From Myxococcota bacterium (GTDB lineage Bacteria; Myxococcota_A; Polyangia; Polyangiales; Houyiibacteriaceae), in contig JANQQS010000093.1 in the NCBI GenBank assembly GCA_028284955.1, forward strand, positions 58,643 through 122,642: 64,000 nucleotides of DNA, in the 5' to 3' direction. Shown here piece by piece: positions 9,495 through 16,576 of the stretch (the first letter of the stretch is position 1; each line of letters starts with the position of its first letter). The position numbers and the translations under genes are program-made. The notes under the pieces were generated by a model. It was not told the DNA's origin, did not search any database, and worked only from the letters and a program-made list of their open reading frames with translations.

Positions 9495-10100
9495 AGGGTT
9501 TGGCACCCAAACCCTCTCTACGGGGTACAACCCCGCCGATTCACCCAAACTCCCCCGCCAAGATGCACGTGACCTGGTTTCGTGGGGGTAAACTGCTGGG
9601 GCCCCGTCGCGGAGCGATGGGGCGGCCGCGCGAGCGGCCGGACCGGACACGAAGCCACTCTTCCAGAAGACGCAGTCGGAACAGCTCACCACACAGCAGC
9701 TCACGGCGCACTCCGCACAAACGAACGCAGTTCACCACGAACACCGCACGAAGAGAGCAAGGGGGCGCAGGGCCCCCGCGCAGCGCGTAGCGGCGATGGG
9801 AGGGGGTCCCCGCGACTGTGTTGATTGAGGGTTTGACACCAAACCCTCTCGTCGGGGTACGACCCCGACGATTCACCCAAGCTCCCCCGCCAAGATGCAC
9901 GCGCGCAGTTACGTAGTGGTGAACCGGGGGTGTTGGATCGAAGTGACGCGATCGCTCGCAGTCTTGCCCGGCAGCAGAAGCCCAACGAAACCGGGGCCCC
10001 GCCGCGCAGCGGTGGGGCGGCCGCAAAAAGCGGCCGGCGGCGGGTGGGGGGCCCCGCGGAATCGTATTCCGCGGGGGGAGGGGCTGTGGCCAGCCCCTCC
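9495..10100 (+). repeat. Family A hairpin mosaic, two copies in tandem
   Basis: Copy 1 starts 2 nt after the alcohol dehydrogenase stop. H1 (9495-9515) has arms AGGGTTTGG and CCAAACCCT with loop CAC. Then come a CGGGG/CCCCG hairpin (9520-9534), a spacer shared with other loci (9537-9600), H3 (CCCCGTCGC / GCGATGGGG) and H4. About 100 bp without hairpins follow, then a GGGGGC-type module. Copy 2 runs 9827-10100: H1, H2 (GTCGGGGT / ACCCCGAC, 9851-9869), H3 (9997-10017), H4 (10019-10035), H5 (CCCCGCGGAAT / ATTCCGCGGGG, 10052-10076) and H6 (GGAGGGGCTG / CAGCCCCTCC, 10077-10100). No coding potential is apparent. Related arrays lie at 49075-49767, 58640-58850 and 63675-64000. Confidence 0.85.
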
Positions 10101-10134
10101 AGAAAATACTGCGGCTGCGGCCAGACCCTCCAGA

Positions 10135-10473
10135 CTAAACTGTCGAGCGCTTTTTGTTGACTTCGTCTCGGGGGTCGCCGAGCTCGCCTTGGAACATGTC
10201 GAGGAGGTTGGGAGCTTGGATCGCGACCCAGGCTGCCGCTTCTTCGAACTCCATCATGACTGCGTCATTGATGGTGGCGCCGGTGCTGATGAGGCGTCGA
10301 CATTCTCCGTGAATGTCGAGGTAGGTCCCGAGCCGCTCGTCGAACTCCTGTACGCCGAGACGCTGGACGAGGTAGTTGCCGAACTTGACGAACGCGCCCA
10401 CCGGTTGTTTGCCAAATTTCGCTACGAAGCGGTCTTCGTAGCATTCGTACGCTTCTTCAAGATCGATCTTCAT
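10135..10473 (-). CDS. Small hypothetical protein, 112 residues
   Basis: From the ATG at 10473 the product is acidic and helical, starting MKIDLEEAYECYEDRF and ending in a Lys/Arg tail. The frame stays open to 10635, but the extra 54 residues (Arg, Ser, Gly, Cys) do not look like protein, so the internal start is preferred. No signal peptide, membrane segment or known motif is seen. It lies between a family A repeat array, which abuts its stop, and a divergent lipoprotein gene. Function unknown. Confidence 0.6.
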   Translation of the reverse strand: MKIDLEEAYECYEDRFVAKFGKQPVGAFVKFGNYLVQRLGVQEFDERLGTYLDIHGECRRLISTGATINDAVMMEFEEAAAWVAIQAPNLLDMFQGELGDPRDEVNKKRSTV

Positions 10474-10731
10474 CACGCCATACGCTTGAGGCGACCCCTC
10501 GCTTGTGCACGAGCCGCACCAGCCGCTTGCGCGCCCCCCCAAAAACGAAACGCTCCTCCGCAGCCCTTGGGACGTACTACCACATTCGCCCCCGTCGCGC
10601 CGTCCAGGAAAATCATGACTTAAGCAAGACTGCATACCAACGAATTTGCGTGATTATAGAAAAATGCGACACACTTTGATATAAACCGCGACCGTAAAAG
10701 CACTCGGCGTTTCCGCAGATCGGACTGGCTT

Positions 10732-11844
10732 ATGAACCTTGAAACAACGCGCGCACAGCTCGGATTTTGGATCCTGGCGACGCTCCTCGCCATCGGCGCC
10801 ACCGGGTGTGGCCTTTTGCTCGATCTCCAAAACGCAGACGCCGAAGCCGGCCTGGACGCAGAAGTGCCAACCGACGCAAGCGCCCCCGATCCCACCGACC
10901 CGCTGCCTGCGACGTGCACCGAAGACGCAGAATGCGATGACGACCGCTACTGCACCGGCATCGAGCTGTGTGTGGGCGGTCGCTGCGTTCACCGCAACCA
11001 GCCAATGTGCGACGATGGGGTCGAATGCACCGCCGACGGTTGCAACGAAGACCTCGACGCATGCGTCCATCGACCACGACGCGAACTCTGCGGATCAGGC
11101 GAAGTTTGCTTTCCGAACAACGGCTGCGGGCCCGGACGACCGTGCCAACGAGACGAAGAATGCGACGATGGTGCGTTCTGCAGCGGCGAAGAAATGTGCT
11201 TGGACGGCCTGTGTCAGCCGGGATTGCCCGTTGCCTGTCCAAGCTCCGGATGCCTGGAGGGGATCTGCGATGAGGCGAAAGACGAATGTGCCACAGAGCC
11301 TAGCGATGCTTTTTGTGACGACGGGTTGTCTTGCACCGTAGACGCCTGTCGGGCGTCGACTGGAGAATGCTCCCACCTCCGGCTTTCCAACCGATGCGAC
11401 GACGGTTTCGGATGCACAAACGATGGCTGCAGCCCCGAGCATCCGCTCGCCGACGGCGCGACCGGATGCATCCACACCCCCGATGATTCAGTCTGCAACG
11501 GGTCCGACGACTCATGCTTCGAGCTCGTCTGCGCGAGCGCCCCTGGTTCGGCTACAGGATGTGCGCCGCAGTTCAAACCAGATTTCTGTTCGAGCGACGA
11601 AATCTGCGACTCCACCACTGGGGCGTGCGAACCAGGAAGCGAAGCATGCACGAACGATGGCGACTGCGACGACGGCAACCCGTGCAATGGAATCGAGAAG
11701 TGCACCGCGGAACGCCAATGCGAAACCGAGTTCGCAAGCTGCCCCCCGCCGATGGACTCCTGTTTCGATTCGTACTGCGACCTCTCGAGCGGCGCGCCAA
11801 TGTGCGAGGAGCGGCCAACGCTAATCTGCTTCGAAGCACTGTAG
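10732..11844 (+). CDS. Cysteine-rich repeat lipoprotein
   Basis: The product is 370 residues. A signal peptide (LGFWILATLLAIGATGC) ends in a lipobox with Cys at about residue 24. A short Asp/Pro/Ala linker follows. The rest is built of repeated Asp/Cys units of the type CxxDxECDDGxxC, such as CTEDAECDDDRYC and CTNDGDCDDGNPC. This family is abundant in myxobacteria, is presumably cell-surface, disulfide-stabilised and possibly calcium-binding, and has no assigned activity. The TAG stop (11842-11844) is formed by the first three bases of a family B element. The frame after this TAG is open for another 105 codons, to a TGA at 12157-12159. Confidence 0.85.
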   Translation: MNLETTRAQLGFWILATLLAIGATGCGLLLDLQNADAEAGLDAEVPTDASAPDPTDPLPATCTEDAECDDDRYCTGIELCVGGRCVHRNQPMCDDGVECTADGCNEDLDACVHRPRRELCGSGEVCFPNNGCGPGRPCQRDEECDDGAFCSGEEMCLDGLCQPGLPVACPSSGCLEGICDEAKDECATEPSDAFCDDGLSCTVDACRASTGECSHLRLSNRCDDGFGCTNDGCSPEHPLADGATGCIHTPDDSVCNGSDDSCFELVCASAPGSATGCAPQFKPDFCSSDEICDSTTGACEPGSEACTNDGDCDDGNPCNGIEKCTAERQCETEFASCPPPMDSCFDSYCDLSSGAPMCEERPTLICFEAL

Positions 11845-12044
11845 AGCAGCCGGCCTTTTGGCCAGAGCACGGCTTTCCTCCCCTGCTCGCCCGGACGAAG
11901 CACTATTCGTGCGTCATCCGGGCTGCGCTGCCCAGTCGGGGGTGGGGCCCCATCGGATGTATTCGATGGGGCGGGGGCGATCGTCGCCCCCGAAAGAAGC
12001 AGTCGCTCGCGCTCTGACCAAAATTCCGCTGCTCTATGGGATGC
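11842..12044 (+). repeat. Family B element, copy 1 (inverted-terminal repeat with internal hairpins)
   Basis: The left terminus (TAGAGCAGC, then CCTTTTGGCCAGAGC) is an imperfect inverted repeat of the right terminus (GCTCTGACCAAAATTCC, then GCTGCTCTA, ending at 12036). The conserved sequence TGGGATGC follows to 12044. A central hairpin has arms GCCCGGACGA (11889-11898) and TCATCCGGGC (11914-11923) with an inner GCAC/GTGC stem. Two further hairpins (GCCCCATCG / CGATGGGGC and GGGGGCGA / TCGCCCCC) are absent from copy 2 at 20302-20436. No transposase is encoded and no target duplication is obvious. From here to 12285 I see nothing else except the open frame noted under the upstream gene. Confidence 0.8.
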
Positions 12045-12285
12045 GGCCGAAGCAGTAATCAATTGCTCAGGCGCTGTCATGGGGGCGTCGGGCGAAGCGT
12101 GTACGGTGGTTGCGCACGTGGCGAACGGCGCGACGATTGCTGAGGCATGGAAAGGCTGAACAAGGCGAACTGCCTCTCGCTGTTGTTACCTCCATTTAGG
12201 GCCATGGAAACACTCGCGACACGTTGACGTGTTTCGGTACCGTTGTCTGCTTCAGAACCCTTTTTCAGATTCACGGAGCGTTGTG

Positions 12286-12486
12286 ATGAGACTTCGACTT
12301 AGCCTTGTTGTGTTCTTTGGTATCGCCGGGTTGACGACTCTATTCGTCCAGTCGTCGATGGCCAACGCCGCCCCCGAGGGAGCGTACGATCTCAGCGATG
12401 CGACATCGAGTGTGCTCGATCGTGATTCGCGATCGCGGTGCATCCCCTACCCGTTTCGGGTCGTGCTCACGGACGGCTGCATCTGA
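12286..12486 (+). CDS. Small secreted peptide/protein, 66 residues
   Basis: The ATG at 12286 is preceded by CGGAG about 9 nt upstream. Residues 1-31 form a clear signal peptide (MRLRLSLVVFFGIAGL, with a probable cleavage at AxA near residue 31). The mature part is only about 35 residues, with an Asp/Ser-rich start and two cysteines near the end (RCIPYPFRVVLTDGC). I recognise no family. A longer in-frame start at 12229 is possible but would disrupt the signal peptide. It stands alone between the family B element and a convergent hydrolase gene. Confidence 0.55.
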   Translation: MRLRLSLVVFFGIAGLTTLFVQSSMANAAPEGAYDLSDATSSVLDRDSRSRCIPYPFRVVLTDGCI

Positions 12487-12518
12487 AGCCCGCCGCGTTC
12501 TTACACGATTCCCAAGCG

Positions 12519-13382
12519 CTACTCGATCCTTCGGAGGAACTCTTCAATCCGGAGTTGAATCACCACCGGCTGTTCCACCGGCGCGGCGTGGCTCGCGCCG
12601 CGTACGAGGAAGAACTCACAGCCGGGAATACCCACCGCGAGCTCTTGCGCGAGCGCGGGAGGTGTGAAGGTGTCTTTTTCGGCCGCCACGACGAGCGAAG
12701 GAGTCTTGATGCGCGGCAGCATGTCGTACGCTGAATGTTCACCCGCGAGCCGAAGCATCACCAGGAACGTGTGCGGATCCATCACGCCCACATGGGACCA
12801 ATACTGACGAAAGTCTTCCTCGATGATCGTTGAGCCGTCGACCTCTCCGCTCCATTTCGCCACGCGATAGGCAAGCTTGCTCGGTACCCGGCTCCAAAGC
12901 GCGCGCGCCAAACCACGTTTGTGGGAAGCGGCTTCAATGACGCTGGGCAACACGCGCTTCAGCAGGTCGGTGCCGTGAAAGGTGTCGGTCACCCGGCCGT
13001 AGGTCCCACAAAGAAACACGAGCCCGCGAACCCGGTCTGGCTCGAGCCGCACGAATTCGAGCTCCACCTGGGTGCCCATCGAATGACCAAGCAGAACCGC
13101 TTGTTCCACGCCGACCGCATCCAGCACAGCCTGGAGGTCGCGCGCCAATGAAGGAATATCGAGCCGCGAAGGATCTTGGGGCGGCCCGCTGCGACCGTGG
13201 CCTCGATAGTGCCAATGGATCACGCGATGTCGTTGCGCGAAGTAGGGCATCAGGTAGCGCCACGCAAAACCGTCGCAACCAATGCCGTCGTTGAGCACCA
13301 ACACCGGGCCGTCGCCGCGCACGCCATAAAACAGGCGCGTGCCATCTTCGGCGGGAACAAAGCCTTCCTCGTCGTAATCCAC
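12519..13382 (-). CDS. Alpha/beta hydrolase
   Basis: The product is 287 residues with the alpha/beta-hydrolase fold. The oxyanion region lies in LVLNDGIGCDG. The nucleophile elbow is GHSMG. The catalytic acid is probably Asp in AAEKDTFTPP, and the His is in RGASHAAPVEQP. There is no signal peptide, so it is probably cytoplasmic. It resembles the esterase/haloperoxidase/lactonase group, and the substrate cannot be told from sequence. Downstream on the same strand nothing is co-transcribed. The small RHH gene lies upstream on the same strand, about 75 bp away, and could share a transcript. Confidence 0.85.
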   Translation of the reverse strand: MDYDEEGFVPAEDGTRLFYGVRGDGPVLVLNDGIGCDGFAWRYLMPYFAQRHRVIHWHYRGHGRSGPPQDPSRLDIPSLARDLQAVLDAVGVEQAVLLGHSMGTQVELEFVRLEPDRVRGLVFLCGTYGRVTDTFHGTDLLKRVLPSVIEAASHKRGLARALWSRVPSKLAYRVAKWSGEVDGSTIIEEDFRQYWSHVGVMDPHTFLVMLRLAGEHSAYDMLPRIKTPSLVVAAEKDTFTPPALAQELAVGIPGCEFFLVRGASHAAPVEQPVVIQLRIEEFLRRIE

Positions 13383-13456
13383 TCGCGACGAACTTGGCCT
13401 ATCCCGACCACAATGTCGAATCGCCGACGCTCAACCGAAAGCGTCGGCGACCGCGA

Positions 13457-13657
13457 CTAGACGTTCGTGGCTTCGTCCGGGCTGTCCGGAATGTCGTTGA
13501 CCGACGGGAGCTTCCGAATCTCCGAAAGACCGATCCTTACGCAGCGTTGAACGATCCAAGACAACGAACGGTCGAGACGAGCTGCTTCGACCTGGATGTC
13601 TTGAAGCATCGACTCCGGGAAGTACAGGCTCTGCTTACGCTTGTCCGTACCGGCCAT
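13457..13657 (-). CDS. Small ribbon-helix-helix-type protein (TIGR04563-like)
   Basis: From the ATG at 13657 the product is 66 residues. The core KQSLYFPESMLQDIQ then EAARLDRSLSWIVQRC has the beta-strand plus two-helix pattern of a ribbon-helix-helix DNA-binding domain. It closely matches the small TIGR04563-type proteins I know from myxobacteria. A GTG at 13669 would add four residues, but it directly abuts the GGAGG, so the ATG with 12-nt spacing is preferred. The gene is divergent from the S41 protease gene. The intergenic region carries repeated CTGTACG boxes, so autoregulation or control of the protease is plausible but unproven. Confidence 0.75.
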   Translation of the reverse strand: MAGTDKRKQSLYFPESMLQDIQVEAARLDRSLSWIVQRCVRIGLSEIRKLPSVNDIPDSPDEATNV

Positions 13658-13689
13658 ACTGTCGATCACCCTCCATTCCGACCCTGATG

Positions 13690-13810
13690 TCTACTGTACG
13701 TGTAAGAAGAACGACGTTGTATGCCGAAGACGTTGCGTGTCGAAGACTGTACGTCAAAGACTCTGTACGACGGCGTACATACCAATATATATGTTTTTGT
13801 ACACGTCATG
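13690..13810. promoter_or_regulatory. Divergent promoter region with CTGTACG repeats
   Basis: Between the RHH gene and the S41 protease gene is an unusually AT-rich stretch (ACCAATATATATGTTTTTG at about 13780-13799). CTGTACG occurs at 13694-13700, 13747-13753 and 13763-13769. Related GTACAT and TGTACACGT boxes lie at 13775 and 13799, and CGAAGAC also recurs. Such direct repeats fit an RHH operator. No exact -35/-10 pair can be assigned. Confidence 0.45.
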
Positions 13811-13857
13811 ACGACACGGTGTCAACGACTAAACCGCGATCAGGAGCATTGAGTTCG

Positions 13858-15213
13858 ATGGACATATCGTCGGTACGCACGTCGAAAATCACAGGGGGCG
13901 CTGCGCTTCTCGCAGTTGGCATGTGGCTTGGAACCGTGGCCACGGAAAACCAAGTCGCCCGCGCGGTACCCACAGACGCGAGCCCATTTGCGAACCTGGC
14001 CATTTTCGCACGCGCACTCGCCCACATCGACATGAGCTACGTCGAACCGGTCGATCAGGAGAAGCTCGTGTATGGGGCGATCCGCGGCATGGTGGGCGCG
14101 CTAGATCCCCATTCGAGTTTTCTCGACCCAGAAGAATACCGAATCCTCACCAGCGACACCGAAGGCCGATTCGCAGGCATTGGCGTTGAGATTGCGGTCC
14201 GTGAGCGATGGTTGACGGTGCTCGCGGTATTTGACGGAAGCCCCGCCCAGCGAGTCGGCCTCCGCCCTGGCGATCGGTTTGTGGCCATCGAAGGCCATGA
14301 CACCCAAGAGATTTCGATTTCCGACGCCGTTCGCCTAATGCGTGGGGAGCCAGGCACAACGGTGAACATACGCATTCGTCGCGAGTTTGAAGACAAGGAC
14401 ATCGAGCTCACGCTCACCCGAGAATTCATTCGCGTGCCCTCGGTGGCCGCCCGCGTACTTCCCGATCGAACGGTGCTCCTCGAAGTCCGATCCTTTCAGG
14501 AGCAAACCGTGGGCGAAATGAAGGAAGCGTTGGACCAGGCCGAAGCGGCATCCCGGCGAGCGGGAGGCGTCGCGGGTCTGCTCATCGACCTGCGGAACAA
14601 CCCAGGAGGATTGCTGCATCAAGCTGTCGATATGAGTGACGAGTTTTTGTCCTCAGGCGTGATTGTCTCAACCCGAGGCCGAGACGGCAAAGTACTTCAG
14701 GAATCCCGCGCCCACCGCCGAGGCACCCAGCCCAGTTGGCCGATCGTGCTTCTCGTGAACGGCTACACCGCGAGCGCCGCCGAAATCGTGGCTGGAGCGC
14801 TCCGGGATCATCAGCGCGCGGTCATCGTCGGCGAGCGCACCTTTGGCAAAGGCAGCGTGCAAAACGTCATCGAGCTCGAAGACGGCAGCGCCATGAAGCT
14901 CACCATCGCGCGCTACTTCACCCCGCGCGGCACATCCATTCAAGCGCAAGGCATCACCCCTGACGTCGAGGTCAAACAGCCTCGAGAGGAAGACGCGCCG
15001 GAAACAGACGATCAGATTCGCGAAGAAAGCCTCGAGGGCCACCTTGCCGAAGGTGAAGAGAAAGACCGCGCCACTGCACAACCTCTCGTCGGCCGAAACG
15101 AAGCCCGAAGTGCGCCTCGCAAACGACCAGAGGACGAACGCCCGTTTCGCAACGACTTTCAAGCGCAAATCGCCCACCAAACCCTGCGCGGACTGATTGC
15201 TCAAAAGAACTAG
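13858..15213 (+). CDS. S41 family C-terminal processing peptidase
   Basis: The product is 451 residues. An N-terminal hydrophobic segment (ITGGAALLAVGMWLGTVA) serves as signal or anchor. It is followed by the CTP leader region, a PDZ domain (about residues 110-190, GIGVEIAVRERWLTVLAVF then SPAQRVGLRPGD) and the protease domain. The catalytic Ser is in NGYTASAAEIVAGAL and the Lys in GERTFGKGSVQ. The C-terminal ~70 residues are charged and low complexity. The ATG at 13858 has AGGAG 11 nt upstream, whereas the frame from 13687 reads through promoter-like DNA. It would act in the periplasm on protein C-termini. It lies directly upstream of the peptide cassette on the same strand, but 144 bp and its own upstream signals separate them. 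Confidence 0.9.
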   Translation: MDISSVRTSKITGGAALLAVGMWLGTVATENQVARAVPTDASPFANLAIFARALAHIDMSYVEPVDQEKLVYGAIRGMVGALDPHSSFLDPEEYRILTSDTEGRFAGIGVEIAVRERWLTVLAVFDGSPAQRVGLRPGDRFVAIEGHDTQEISISDAVRLMRGEPGTTVNIRIRREFEDKDIELTLTREFIRVPSVAARVLPDRTVLLEVRSFQEQTVGEMKEALDQAEAASRRAGGVAGLLIDLRNNPGGLLHQAVDMSDEFLSSGVIVSTRGRDGKVLQESRAHRRGTQPSWPIVLLVNGYTASAAEIVAGALRDHQRAVIVGERTFGKGSVQNVIELEDGSAMKLTIARYFTPRGTSIQAQGITPDVEVKQPREEDAPETDDQIREESLEGHLAEGEEKDRATAQPLVGRNEARSAPRKRPEDERPFRNDFQAQIAHQTLRGLIAQKN

Positions 15214-15357
15214 CGCTGCCTCCCGTTTGTGGGAGCACGCGCTGGTTTCCAGTTCGTTCGACGCGTTTTTGAGAATTTCCATTTCTGGTTGATCAAGCGG
15301 ACATCGGCGGTTACCTGTCGTCAAGGTGTCCTTATAGGCGAACGAAGGAGTAACTCG

Positions 15358-15555
15358 ATGACCGCGAACACAAAAAGAAACTCGACGCTATCGAGCGACA
15401 AAGAACACCTTGACCTCCAAAAGACCGACTTCGAACTATTCGTGGAGAAACACGAAGCGCTCGATGAGGAGACCGCCGCCGCAGCTATCGGCGGCACTGG
15501 GAACTCGGCCGCCGAATGCGTTCCCGAATGCGGCGTAGGTACCTTTCGAGGTTAG
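15358..15555 (+). CDS. Candidate RiPP precursor peptide A, 65 residues
   Basis: The ATG at 15358 has a strong AAGGAG at 15345-15350. Residues 1-21 are Lys/Ser/Asp-rich. Residues 22-54 (KTDFELFVEKHEALDEE, then TAAAAIGGTGNSAAEC) are identical to peptide B at 15799-15987. Within the 33 codons 14 bases differ and all are silent. The tail after Cys54 is VPECGVGTFRG and differs wholly from B. A double glycine at 45-46 follows an amphipathic acidic helix, as in leader peptides cut after GG. The predicted core is 19 residues with Cys54 and Cys58. No known precursor family is recognised. It has no homology to a toxin or immunity protein that I can see. Confidence 0.7.
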   Translation: MTANTKRNSTLSSDKEHLDLQKTDFELFVEKHEALDEETAAAAIGGTGNSAAECVPECGVGTFRG

Positions 15556-15596
15556 GGAAGACAGTAGAACGCGTGACTGTCGCGCCTCCAAAGCCA

Positions 15597-15614
15597 TCTC
15601 GCCGAACGGCGAGA
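15597..15614 (+). promoter_or_regulatory. Hairpin between the two precursor genes
   Basis: Arms TCTCGCCG and CGGCGAGA surround an AA loop 42 nt after the stop of peptide A. No T-run follows, so it is not a classical terminator. It may stabilise or attenuate the transcript. Further on, from about 15652, the DNA repeats the sequence upstream of peptide A, including the block GGTTTCCAGTT, showing that the upstream region was duplicated with the gene. Confidence 0.4.
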
Positions 15615-15798
15615 GAACCTTGTGCAACCTGATTGTCCAACGGAACCGGCGCTTGCGGGAGCGAGCTCCGGTTTCCAGTTTGTTTCGGGCAACGACATAC
15701 ACTCGCCAAAACGACAATTCGGGTTGATCACAAGAACACTACCGGGTAGTAGGCCCTAGTCAGCGCACGAATGCATCGAAGCAGTAAGGGAGTCTCTC

Positions 15799-15987
15799 AT
15801 GGCAAAGAACACAAAAAAAGATTCGGCTCGATCAAACGACGAAAAACACGCTGATAAAACCGACTTCGAGTTGTTCGTCGAAAAACATGAAGCACTCGAT
15901 GAAGAAACCGCCGCCGCGGCGATTGGCGGCACTGGGAACTCAGCCGCCGAATGCGGAAACTGCAGCGTGGTCCCCTTCGGGACTTAG
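15799..15987 (+). CDS. Candidate RiPP precursor peptide B, 62 residues
   Basis: The ATG at 15799 has AGGGAG 6 nt upstream. Residues 20-52 are identical to residues 22-54 of peptide A, with the GG at 43-44. The tail is GNCSVVPFGT, giving an 18-residue predicted core with Cys52 and Cys55 in a CxxC arrangement. The peptide is a tandem duplicate of A: the N-terminal ~19 residues are similar but drifted, the 33-residue block is fixed, and the tail is replaced. The GRDP-like gene starts 17 nt after the stop. A longer ORF in another frame (from 15887) overlaps this gene but is only the upstream extension of that next gene. Confidence 0.7.
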   Translation: MAKNTKKDSARSNDEKHADKTDFELFVEKHEALDEETAAAAIGGTGNSAAECGNCSVVPFGT

Positions 15988-16003
15988 ACCGGAAGCGACG
16001 CTC

Positions 16004-16576
16004 GTGACGGTGTCGGATCAGCAGCTCCGAGACATCCGATGTGGATTGGAGGAGCTGCGCGATTTCCATTTCCGATGGATCGCCAACAAGTTAGCCTCCG
16101 AACGATACGCCGCGTGGCCGAATCACGTTTGTGAGGCCGCTGAACGGGATTATCGTCGGTTCTTGGCGTTGAGCCGGGCTCTTCCTACCGTCGCTCTGGT
16201 CCCGAGCTTTCTGGTCGATGAGTTCTGGCATCTGCACATTCTCAACACGAGGCGATACGCGGAAGACTGTGGTCGCTTCTTCGGCTACCTGCTGCACCAT
16301 CTGCCAGCTGAAGTCGACGCAAGTCGCGACAGCAGGGATCAACTGCTTCGCCAAGCGTACGATAGCCAGCAGCTTTGGCGCGAAGTGTTCGGGGAAGACC
16401 TCTACGGCGAGCTGGGCTCTAATTCTGCAGATGCAGCGGCAAAGAACCACCTTCGTTCGATCCACAAACGCGCCGAGACCAGCTCCAACGCAGAATCGCT
16501 GCCACCCAAATGGGCACGCATGCACCTGCGCGCTCCGGTGGTTCCGTCGGTGATCTCGAGGCGTGGACAGAACTGA
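16004..16576 (+). CDS. GRDP/DUF1399-like protein of the peptide cassette
   Basis: The product is 190 residues from a GTG at 16004, with GGAAG about 9 nt upstream. The frame continues upstream through peptide B, but that extension lacks protein character. Residues 70-99 carry the diagnostic block VDEFWHLHILNTRRYAEDCG followed by an LLHH, typical of glycine-rich-domain-containing (DUF1399) proteins, with His76, His78 and Cys89 as conserved-looking polar residues. The biochemical role of the family is not established. The position between precursors and tailoring enzymes suggests a maturation or peptide-binding role. The stop overlaps the JmjC start by 14 nt, indicating coupled translation. Confidence 0.65.
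   Translation: MTVSDQQLRDIRCGLEELRDFHFRWIANKLASERYAAWPNHVCEAAERDYRRFLALSRALPTVALVPSFLVDEFWHLHILNTRRYAEDCGRFFGYLLHHLPAEVDASRDSRDQLLRQAYDSQQLWREVFGEDLYGELGSNSADAAAKNHLRSIHKRAETSSNAESLPPKWARMHLRAPVVPSVISRRGQN

Noticed and set aside
9500..10130. Several 70-160-residue ORFs within the hairpin array
   Set aside because: They arise from GC-rich palindromes and share sequence with other arrays in different frames, so coding is not conserved.
11842..12044. Insertion sequence
   Set aside because: Inverted termini exist, but the element is about 200 bp, encodes no transposase and shows no clear target duplication, so only a MITE-like or REP-like repeat is claimed.
11214..12080. 288-residue minus-strand ORF antisense to the Cys-rich lipoprotein
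   Set aside because: The + strand has a clear signal peptide and a Cys repeat pattern. The antisense frame is open because of codon bias.
13687..13857. N-terminal extension of the S41 protease from 13687
   Set aside because: This part reads through the AT-rich divergent promoter and encodes an Arg/Cys-rich stretch before the true signal segment.
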